From NCBI GenBank assembly GCA_947454705.1, contig CANGKZ010000008.1, positions 88,162 to 152,161 on the forward strand: a stretch of DNA of 64,000 nt, given 5' to 3'. Positions 35,064 through 46,100 of this stretch are shown here, piece after piece. The position numbers and the translations under genes are program-made. The notes beneath the pieces are model-generated. The model was not told where the DNA came from. It saw nothing but the letters and a program-made list of their open reading frames with translations, and ran no database searches. How positions within the stretch are numbered: position 1 is the first letter of the stretch; every line of letters begins with the position of its first letter. Source of the stretch: Verrucomicrobiota bacterium (GTDB lineage: Bacteria; Verrucomicrobiota; Verrucomicrobiia; Limisphaerales; UBA9464).

Positions 35064-37049
35064 TTAGGCGGATTTTGCGGCCAGTTTTCCTTGCGCACCG
35101 AGCGGGAGGAGACGGTGAACGTCGCCCACCAGACGCTCCACGGTGAGGCCGTGGCGCTCGCGGAGGTAATCCACGGAGCTGGCGTGTTCGATGAACTGAT
35201 CAGGCCAGCCGATGCGAACCACCGGAGTGCGGACGCCGGCGTCGCTGAAGTTTTCCAACACGGCGCTGCCGTAGCCGCCTGGGATCACGTGGTCTTCGAT
35301 CGTCACCACGAGATCCGCAGCGTTGCCGAAGAACTGGTGCACCGCGGAATCCAGCGGCTTGAAGAAGCGCGGGTTGATCACCGCCACATCGTAGCCTTCC
35401 GCCTTCAAACGGTCGGCCGCCTCGCGGGCCAGACGCAGCATCGGTCCGAGACCAAAGATCGCGACCTTCGGGCCGCCGCTGCCGGCGAAGTGGGTGCAGA
35501 CTTCGGCCTTGCCGATTTCGACCACCGTCGGGATTTCCTTCACCGGAGTGCCTTCGGCGGGGCCGCGGGGATAACGGATGGCCACCGGATGCGACTGAAG
35601 CGTCGCAGTGAACATCATGTCCTGCAGCTCGTCCTCGTTCGCCGGAGCCATGCCCACGATGAGCGGGAGGCAGCGGAGATAGGCGATATCGAACAGACCG
35701 TGGTGGGTCGGACCGTCATTGGCGCTGAGGCCGGAGCGGTCCATGCAGAAGATCACCGGGAGGTCCTGCAAGCACACGTCGTGGTGGATGCAGTCGTAGG
35801 CGCGCTGGAGGAAGGTGCTGTAGATCGCCACCACCGGCTTGAAGCCCATGGTCGCCATGCCCGCGGCGAAGATCACGGCGTGCTCTTCGGCGATGCCCAC
35901 GTCGTAGTACTGCGTCGGAACCGCCTGCTCGAGCAGCTTGAGGCTCGTGCCGGTCGGCATGGCCGCGGTGATGCCCACCACATTTTTGTTCTGCTTGGCC
36001 AGCTTCACCATGGTCTGGCCGAAGACCTCCTGCCACATGGCGGGAGTACCAGGTTTGGGAACCGGAGTCTGGCCGGTCTGGACGTCGTACGGTCCGAGGC
36101 CGTGGAACTTTTCCGGATGCTTGAGGGCGGCCTCAAATCCCCGGCCCTTTTGGGTGAGGATGTGAATGACCACCGGCTCGGTGCAGGTCTTGGCGAACTC
36201 GAGCGTGCTGATGAGCAGCGGGAGATCATGTCCATCGATCGGACCGAGGTAGCGGAGACCGAATTCCTCGAACAGCATCGCGGAGCCGTGTCCGCCGCGG
36301 CCATCGGAGTCGAGCGCCGACGGCGTGTGCTCCAGTCCGACGGAATTCACAATGCCCTTGATCGCCTCCTCGGCCTTGTGTCCGAGCATGGAGACGAGCT
36401 GGCCCTTCGGCAGCTTGCGCAGCCAGGAGCTGAAATCCTTGGTGACCTTGTTGTAGTGGGGATTCGCGGTGAGCTTGCCCAGGTAGGTGGCGATGGCTCC
36501 GACGTTCTTGGCGATCGACCACTCGTTGTCGTTGAGGATGCCGATGAACTTCCGGGTGGTGCCGGCGATGTTGTTCAGCGCCTCGAAGGAAATGCCGTTG
36601 GTCAATGCGGCGTCACCGAACACACAGACCACGTGTTCATCCCCGCCCTTTTGATCGCGCGCGGCGCACATGCCGAGCGCGGCGGACAACGCGGTGCCCG
36701 CGTGGCCGGCACCGTAGCAGTCGTGCTCGCTCTCGGTGCGGAGGGCGAAGCCATTCAAGCCGCCGGTGGTGCGGATCGTGTGAAAGCGGTCCTTGCGTCC
36801 GGTTAGGAGCTTGTGGACGTACACCTGGTGGCTGACGTCCCACACGAACTTGTCCTTGGGCGTCGAGAAGCAGCGGTGCAGCGCGACGGTCAGCTCGACG
36901 ACACCAAGATTGGGACCGAGGTGTCCGCCGTTCTTGGCCAGTTTGGTGATCAGCTCGTGCCGAATGTCGTTCGCCAACTCGCCCAACTGTTCCGGGGTGA
37001 GCTTCTTCACGTGCGAGGGATGATCAACCATATCGAGATAACGACTCAT
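35064..37049 (-). CDS. dxs: 1-deoxy-D-xylulose-5-phosphate synthase
   Basis: First step of the MEP isoprenoid pathway; thiamine-diphosphate enzyme. The 661 residues have the N-terminal GHLGPNLGVVELTVALH with catalytic His, DVSHQVYVHKLLTGR, the TPP site near residues 150-190, the middle GPIDGHDLPLL, DRSGLSANDGPTHHGLFD, and the transketolase C-terminal domain. The TPP motif, usually GDGA, reads FGDAALTNG here. Length is slightly above average because of insertions after the TPP site. It is 44 bases downstream of xseB, and the pair xseB-dxs is a common gene order. Confidence 0.97.
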   Translation of the reverse strand: MSRYLDMVDHPSHVKKLTPEQLGELANDIRHELITKLAKNGGHLGPNLGVVELTVALHRCFSTPKDKFVWDVSHQVYVHKLLTGRKDRFHTIRTTGGLNGFALRTESEHDCYGAGHAGTALSAALGMCAARDQKGGDEHVVCVFGDAALTNGISFEALNNIAGTTRKFIGILNDNEWSIAKNVGAIATYLGKLTANPHYNKVTKDFSSWLRKLPKGQLVSMLGHKAEEAIKGIVNSVGLEHTPSALDSDGRGGHGSAMLFEEFGLRYLGPIDGHDLPLLISTLEFAKTCTEPVVIHILTQKGRGFEAALKHPEKFHGLGPYDVQTGQTPVPKPGTPAMWQEVFGQTMVKLAKQNKNVVGITAAMPTGTSLKLLEQAVPTQYYDVGIAEEHAVIFAAGMATMGFKPVVAIYSTFLQRAYDCIHHDVCLQDLPVIFCMDRSGLSANDGPTHHGLFDIAYLRCLPLIVGMAPANEDELQDMMFTATLQSHPVAIRYPRGPAEGTPVKEIPTVVEIGKAEVCTHFAGSGGPKVAIFGLGPMLRLAREAADRLKAEGYDVAVINPRFFKPLDSAVHQFFGNAADLVVTIEDHVIPGGYGSAVLENFSDAGVRTPVVRIGWPDQFIEHASSVDYLRERHGLTVERLVGDVHRLLPLGAQGKLAAKSA

Positions 37050-37093
37050 AGAAAAACGGGGTGGGAATCCGGGGATTCGCGCAACCGCTGGGG

Positions 37094-37363
37094 TTACACC
37101 GAGGCGACTCCTGCCTCACCTGCGGCGACCGGCCGCAGTGTCGGCTCCCCGGCCAGATTCTTTTCCAGCACCTGAATCTTCAGCTCCGCCTCGGCCAATC
37201 GGGCCTGGCAGACACGCACCAACTTGGTGCCTTCCTCGAAGCGCGCCAACAACTGCTCCAAAGGCAGCTCGTCCGACTCCATCGTTTCCACGACAGATTC
37301 GAGCCTTTTGAGGGCGTCCTCAAAGGACGGATCCTCGGAAGCGGGTTTGGAAGCCTTCGACAC
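37094..37363 (-). CDS. xseB: Exodeoxyribonuclease VII small subunit
   Basis: The 89-residue small subunit that packs around the XseA stalk to form the single-strand-specific exonuclease VII. The family signature SFEDALKRLESVVETMESDE and LPLEQLLARFEEGTKLVRVC are clear, then LAEAELKIQVLEKN. A short, Ala/Val-rich tail follows. xseA is not visible in the window. It precedes dxs by 44 bases on the same strand, an arrangement frequent in bacteria. Confidence 0.93.
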   Translation of the reverse strand: MSKASKPASEDPSFEDALKRLESVVETMESDELPLEQLLARFEEGTKLVRVCQARLAEAELKIQVLEKNLAGEPTLRPVAAGEAGVASV

Positions 37364-37410
37364 CGGGCGGAACCTAGGAAGAAACGCCTTCCCTTGCCTA
37401 GCGCTTTATT

Positions 37411-38433
37411 TCAACCCGGCAGGCCATCCTTCTCCCGGAACCGTCCGGTCAGGAAGTCGGCAACCACCGTTTCGCTCCAATATTCTCCCGACAAACCGAG
37501 TCCGGAAACAAACCCCACATGCCCTCCCCGGGCCGGTGCCAACAGGTGCACCCACGCGCTCGAATCCGCCGTGCGGGCGGGAAAACAGGCGGGTGCCAAA
37601 AATGGGTCATCCGCTGCGTTCACGATCAACGTGGGCACCCGAATTTGATGCAGCCGGGGTCCGCAGGAGGACTGGTCCCAGTAGTCCTGGGCATCCCGAA
37701 ATCCATGCAACGGCGCGGTGAAGGCATCATCAAATTGTCGGAACGTGCTCATCCCCTCCAGTGCTTCCAGTCGGAGTTTCCCGGGGAACTGCCGTTCCTT
37801 GGCCCGCATCTTTTCGCCCATGTCCTTGAGGAAGCGCTTCATGTAGAACGCGCAGTCCGGCCCGGTCATGCGCTCCGCCGCCGCTTCCAGATCACATGGC
37901 ACCGACACCCCTGCCCCGCCCCGCACGATCCCTCCCGACGCCCCCAGCTCGGTCAGGTATTTCAGCGTGAGATTCCCTCCCAGACTGAACCCCACCACCG
38001 CAATGGAGCCGAACCGTCCGGTCCGTTCTGCGTGCCGCACCACGGCGGACAGATCCTCGGTCGCACCGCTGTGGTACGAACGAAACAGCCGGTTCGCGAC
38101 GCCCGAGCATCCGCGAAAATTCCACGACAGGACGTTCCACCCCCGCCGGTGAAACGCCCGGGCCATGCCGGCCATGTAGGGACGACGCGAGTTTCCCTCC
38201 AGTCCGTGGGCCAAAATCACCAGCCGTCCGGATCCCGGTTTTGCGCCGCGTACCAAATCTGATCCGCCCTCCCACCAGTCGAGATCGAGGAAGTCCCCGT
38301 CCCACAATTCCAACCGTTCGCGCCGCCAGGGAATCGTTTGAACCCGGCGGAACAAGGTCGGCCAGATGGTCTGCCAATGGGGATCGCGCAGCCACGGAGG
38401 CGGATGGAATCCCGGATTTGGTACGACAGGCAC
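37411..38433 (-). CDS. YheT family alpha/beta hydrolase
   Basis: A 340-residue cytoplasmic hydrolase of the YheT group. Seen: [19 protein letters not shown] (family N-terminus), [16 protein letters not shown] (oxyanion region), [11 protein letters not shown], the nucleophile elbow [14 protein letters not shown] with the Ser, and near the C-terminus the His in ARGGHVGFV plus an Asp in [10 protein letters not shown]. Catalytic triad is complete. Substrates of YheT proteins are unknown, possibly short-chain esters. Its start is close to the divergent gcvP. Confidence 0.93.
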   Translation of the reverse strand: MPVVPNPGFHPPPWLRDPHWQTIWPTLFRRVQTIPWRRERLELWDGDFLDLDWWEGGSDLVRGAKPGSGRLVILAHGLEGNSRRPYMAGMARAFHRRGWNVLSWNFRGCSGVANRLFRSYHSGATEDLSAVVRHAERTGRFGSIAVVGFSLGGNLTLKYLTELGASGGIVRGGAGVSVPCDLEAAAERMTGPDCAFYMKRFLKDMGEKMRAKERQFPGKLRLEALEGMSTFRQFDDAFTAPLHGFRDAQDYWDQSSCGPRLHQIRVPTLIVNAADDPFLAPACFPARTADSSAWVHLLAPARGGHVGFVSGLGLSGEYWSETVVADFLTGRFREKDGLPG

Positions 38434-38602
38434 GGCGACTGGCTACCGGCAAAGCGACCCCTGCGTCAATCCGTTCACTTGTCGTACGATTGCAATCGCA
38501 CCCCGTCCCCGGAATGGGGCTGCCGTCAAAGAGCGCTTGCAGCATGAGCTTCTCCCATTACCGTGCGAAGGCCTTGATGGCCCTATTGATCTTCCAGAAC
38601 CG

Positions 38603-41476
<2,874 letters not shown>

Positions 41477-41514
41477 GCGGACAACGACACGGCCCGTGCA
41501 GGCCGATTGAATTC

Positions 41515-41555
41515 AAAACGCGTGGTGACTGATCCGTTCAGTCCCACGCGTTTTT
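41515..41555 (+). terminator. Intrinsic terminator after gcvP
   Basis: AAAACGCGTGG-TGACTGA pairs with TCAGT-CCCACGCGTTTT, with a five-base loop and TTTTTGTTTT following. Long and stable. Confidence 0.88.
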
Positions 41556-41839
41556 GTTTTCACGAACCTGCAGAGAAGAATTTCAACCGCAGATGGACGC
41601 AGATGGGGATCGAGCGAAAATCGCCCCGGCCTTGAGGACAGCAGAAGGACTCCTCTGCCGTCCCTCTGGGACTCGGCGACAAACGCTTCATTCGAACCCA
41701 GGCCTGAAGTCCTGGGCTATTATCTTTCCCAGACATCGAAGGCTCGCAAAAAAGCCTCTGCGCCTCCGCGCCTCTGCGGTTTCTGCTCCCTCCCCCTTCA
41801 ACTCTTCAACATTTCAACTCTTCAACCTCCGCCGCCCTG
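41556..41839. repeat. Composite palindromic repeat region
   Basis: The gap after the gcvP terminator is almost entirely repeat-derived. AACCGCAGATGGACGCAGAT starts at 41585 and its inverted relative (CCTCTGCGCCTCC...CTCTGCGGTTT) ends at 41782. In between, around 41697-41716, lies CCCAGG-N8-CCTGGG followed by GCTATTAT. CTTCAACTCTTCAAC units follow at 41798-41827. No coding frame is visible. Confidence 0.6.
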
Positions 41840-42970
41840 TCACTTCATCCCAGCCCACGGCGTGATGGCATTCAGCGCGGGAACGATCTGGCGGCGCAGT
41901 TCCAGGAAGTCGATTTCACCGGTGTGGCGGTAGATCACCTTGCCTCCCGGGGCGACCAGGATCGTGTGGGGCAGCGCTCCCTTCCACTCGGGATCGAGCG
42001 CTTCCATCAGCTTGTCCTTGTCGCCGTCGGCAAAGAGCAGGTTGCGATTCGAGGCGTGGTGTTTGGTCAGAAACTTGGCCACGGCCGGTTGCTCATCCGG
42101 GAACTGCGCGGACACCGTCACGAGCTCGAAGTCGCGATGGCGAAACCGCAACTGGGTCTCAATCAGCTCATCGAATTCCGACACACAGGGGCCGCACCAG
42201 GTGGCCCACACATTGATCAGGCGTACCTTTCCTGAGTCGGCATTTTCGCGCAGGGCCTTCAGCGCGGCGGCATCGGCGGTCTTCACCGACACCGGTTCCT
42301 TCGCCACCTTCTCGCGCCAGGCCACGTTGCCCGCCGCCTTGTCGCCCCACTTGGTGGAGCAACCGAAGACGCGCGTCTCGGCGACCGGCGGTTTGCGTCC
42401 CGCGAGCAGCGCATCGATCGCCACGCGGGTGTCGCGGGTCTTCACGTTCGCCTCGCGTTCTGAATCGTCAATTCGACCCGAGAACTCGAGCTTGCGGTCC
42501 GGTCCGAAGATAAACACATGCGGAGTGGCCGCGGGTCCGAGCTTCAGGGAGAACGCTTCGGTTTCGCCGTCGAACAGGTACGGAAAATTGAACCCGCGCT
42601 CGCGCGCGCGAAGTTTCATGTCGTCCAGGTCATCGCCCAGATCGGTGTATCCCAACTCATCGAGACGAACCGCGGCGGGGCTGTTGGGCGACACGGCCAC
42701 GATGGCCACGCCTCGATTTTGGTAATCCTTCGCGAGCGCCTTGATCCGCTCCTCGTACGCCTGCGCCGTGGGACAGTGGTTGCAGGTGAAAATGATCGCG
42801 AGGACCTTGGCTCCGGCGTACTCGCTCGACTTGTGGTTTTTTCCATCCACGCCGGGCAGATCAAATTCGGGCAGGGGCGATCCGATCGGCAGCGAGGGAT
42901 GAGTGTTTCCCTCCGCGCCAAAGGCACGCAGGCACACGCCAAGGATCAATCCAAGCAGCAGGGGTTTCAC
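41840..42970 (-). CDS. Exported protein with two thioredoxin-like domains
   Basis: A 376-residue periplasmic redox protein when started at GTG 42970, which gives a clean signal peptide (KPLLLGLILGVCLRAFGA). Domain 1, about residues 30-190, is peroxiredoxin/AhpC-TSA-like with a CNHCP motif in FTCNHCPTAQAYEERI. A linker with one Cys follows. Domain 2, about 225-370, is TlpA-like with NVWATWCGPCVSEFDELI and the cis-Pro region LPHTILVAPGGKVIYRHTG. Two CxxC-type sites in one chain suggest an internal relay of electrons or disulphides. ATG 43018 would give a longer, poorer signal. Convergent with the gcvP-side repeats, divergent from the lamin-tail gene. Confidence 0.88.
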   Translation of the reverse strand: MKPLLLGLILGVCLRAFGAEGNTHPSLPIGSPLPEFDLPGVDGKNHKSSEYAGAKVLAIIFTCNHCPTAQAYEERIKALAKDYQNRGVAIVAVSPNSPAAVRLDELGYTDLGDDLDDMKLRARERGFNFPYLFDGETEAFSLKLGPAATPHVFIFGPDRKLEFSGRIDDSEREANVKTRDTRVAIDALLAGRKPPVAETRVFGCSTKWGDKAAGNVAWREKVAKEPVSVKTADAAALKALRENADSGKVRLINVWATWCGPCVSEFDELIETQLRFRHRDFELVTVSAQFPDEQPAVAKFLTKHHASNRNLLFADGDKDKLMEALDPEWKGALPHTILVAPGGKVIYRHTGEIDFLELRRQIVPALNAITPWAGMK

Positions 42971-43119
42971 GCGGGCACAATGCTCAGGCCGGTTTCCCGT
43001 CGGCAACCGGATTATCACGAGCCCAGTCGGGACCCCCGGGGTAAAACGATTTCCACCCGGCCGGGGATTTCCGCTTCGGCCCCATCGGGTCCAGTGCTAC
43101 GTTTTTTCAAATCCTTCGC

Positions 43120-46100
43120 ATGGCTCAACGGCGTTTCCTCCCCAGCTTTGCACGCTCCGCGTTCGTGCTGCTCCTGATCGTTTCGGGCGTCATCCAACCC
43201 GGCGGGCTGGATCGCTTGATGGCGCTGCCGCCGACCGCCGCTCCGTTGCCGATCCGACTGACCCAGCCACCAGTCGAACCGCCCGGCCCCTCCTCGCGTC
43301 GATCCGGCGTCACGGTCAGCGAGATCCATTATCATCCCGCTCCCCGGACCGATGGCCGCGTCGTCGAGTTCATCGAAGTCTACAACTCGATGCCCTGGTT
43401 CGAGGAATTGGGCGGATGGAAGATTTCCGGTTCGGTGGACTTCACCTTCCCTGACGGATTCGTCCTGCCCTCGCAGGGATACGTCACCATCGCGGCATCG
43501 CCGGCCGACCTCGTGACCGTCACTGGTGCGACCAACGTCCTCGGCCCCTATTCCGGATCGCTGCCCCATTCCTCGGGTTCGCTGAAGCTTCGTCATCGAA
43601 CCGGCGCCGTCTTCGGCGAATACACGTACGCCGACCGTGCCCCGTGGCCCGCTTCTGCGGATGGCTACGGTCCCTCCCTGGTCCTCGCGCGACCGAGCAT
43701 CGGCTCGCTGAATCCGGGAGCGTGGGAGCCAAGCCGCTTCTCCGGAGGTTCCCCTTCCCGTCCCGAGCCGACCAATGCCGCAGCGCTCCCGCCGGTACGC
43801 ATCAATGAACTGCTTGCGCCCTTGCCCAACGGCGAAGGCGACGCGGGGTTTGTGGAGTTGATCAACCTATCCGATGCGACGGTGACTCTGGCAGGGATGA
43901 CGCTGTCGGATGTCTCCACCGCGGATCGCTACGTCGTCCCCAAAGGCATCACGCTTTCAGCCGGAGCCCGGCGAACGTTCACCGCCTCACAACTGGGATT
44001 CAGTCCGTCCTATCAGGGCGGAACATTGTGCCTGCGGGACTCCGCCGGCGGTGCGGTGGTGGATCTCGTTCGTTATGGACCGCTGGAACCCGGGATCGCT
44101 TGGGGACGAATTCCCGATGGTGGCCCGCGCTTTGGCCGGCTCGCTGTGGCAACTCCAGGCATCGCCAACGCCAATGCCCTCGAGTCGCCGGTGATCTTCA
44201 ACGAAGTGATGTACCACCCGCCTGGCAGCAATCCGGACGACGAATTCATCGAGCTGCACAACCCGGGCAGCACTGAGGTGGATCTCTCCGGATGGAAGGT
44301 CGGTGGCGGAATCTCCGCGACCCTGCCCGCGGGAACTCGTCTGGTCGCGGGCGGCTATGGAGTCCTCACTCGCAACGCGGAGCGTCTGCTGGCGATTCAC
44401 CCCAAGCTCAACGCATCGGCCATCCTCGGCACGTTCACCGGCGGATTGTCCAATTCCGGAGAATCGCTCGAACTGCTCAAGCCCGTGTCGGTGATCGAAC
44501 CCGGAACCAACACCTCGGGAACCATCTTCACCACCAACCAGGTCCTCGTGCAGGTGGAGGAGTTCACCTACGGCACCGGCGGACGCTGGGGCAAGTGGAG
44601 CGACGGCGGAGGCAGCAGCCTCGAATTGATCCATCCGCGGAATGACCGCCACGAAGCCGCGTCGTGGGCCGACAGCGATGAAACCCACAAGTCCGACTGG
44701 GTCACCGTCGAAAGCACGGGCAACCTCGACAACGGGGCCTCCGATGCGCCCACCGGCCTCGAACTCCTGCTCTACGGCCCGGGCGAATGCCTCTTGGACC
44801 AAATCGATGTCATCTCTGTCAGCAACACCAATCTGATCGCCAATCCAGGGTTCGAATCGGGCACCAACACCTGGGCCTTCCAGGGAAACCACGGCGCCAC
44901 CAGCCTGGAGGAGGGTGAGGGATTTCAGAGCCCGCGTTCGCTTCACGTGCGGGCTTCCGGAGCCGGCACCACCGGACCCAACCGGGTTCGCACCGCCTTC
45001 AGCGTGCGACCCACTACCGGAAAAACCGGAACGATCCGCGCGAAGGCCCGCTGGTTGAAGGGATCCCCCAACCTTTTGCTCCGCCTGCACGGCAACTGGC
45101 TCGACGCTTCGACCAACATTCTGGCCACGCGCGATTTCGGCACCCCCGGCGCACCGAATTCACGGCGAGTACCAGATCCGGTACCTTCGATTTCCGGGGT
45201 TCGACACGACCCCATCCTTCCCACCCCCTCGCAAGCCGTGCGCGTGGTGGCGCATGCCGGATCGGCCAATGGACTCAACCGTCTCTCCCTCTTCTGGCGC
45301 GTGGATCCCACCGGCGCGACCAACGAAGTGGTGATGAGCCATCACGGCGGTGGCGTGTATTCCGGTGTGATTCCCGGACAGACCAACGGGGCGATGGTGG
45401 CGTATCGCATTGAGGCCACCGATGCCGGCCCGGCCGGAGCCGCCGCGTCCTTTCCCTCCGATGCCCCGGTTCGTGAGTGCCTCATTCGCTGGGGCGACAC
45501 CCACGTGACCGGAGCCCTGGGCGGGTATCACGTGTGGATGACCCAGGCCACGTTCAACCGTTGGTCCAAGCGCGAGAAACTCAGCAATGATCCACTCGAT
45601 GTCACCGTCGCCTATGGCAACAGCCGCGTGATCTACAACGCCGGCGGCCAATACAGCGGCAGTCCCTACCACGCGCCGAGCTACTCGACACCCAACTCCG
45701 CCAACTGCGATTACCTGCTCAGCTACCCGGCGGATGACTCCCTCCTCGGCGAACAGGAAATGGAACTGCTGCAGCCGGGCAACGGCGGCGGCGACGCCAC
45801 CTGCCAGGGGGAACAACACGCCTACTGGCTGGCCGAGCAATTGGGAATCCCCGCCTGCCACCGTCGTCCCATCCTGCTTTACGTGAATGGCGTTCGACGC
45901 GGCATCGTGTACGACGACGCCCAGCAGCCCGGCCGGGAAATGGCCGCGCAATGGTTCCCCGACGATCCCGACGGCGAGGTCCACAAGATCCAGCTCTGGT
46001 TCGAATTCGATGCCACCGGATCCTCGTTCAACAACGTCGGCGCAAACCTCGCGCGTTACACCACGACCGGCGGGGTGAAGAAAACGGCGCGCTACCGCTG

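Noticed and set aside
38434-38602. Possible glycine riboswitch before gcvP
   Set aside because: None of the conserved glycine aptamer segments is visible.
41798-41827. CTTCAAC repeats as a CRISPR-like array
   Set aside because: Units of 7-15 bases without spacers; no cas genes in the window.
44853-44863. GGTTCGAATCG, resembling a tRNA T-loop
   Set aside because: Inside a coding frame with no acceptor stem or anticodon arm around it.
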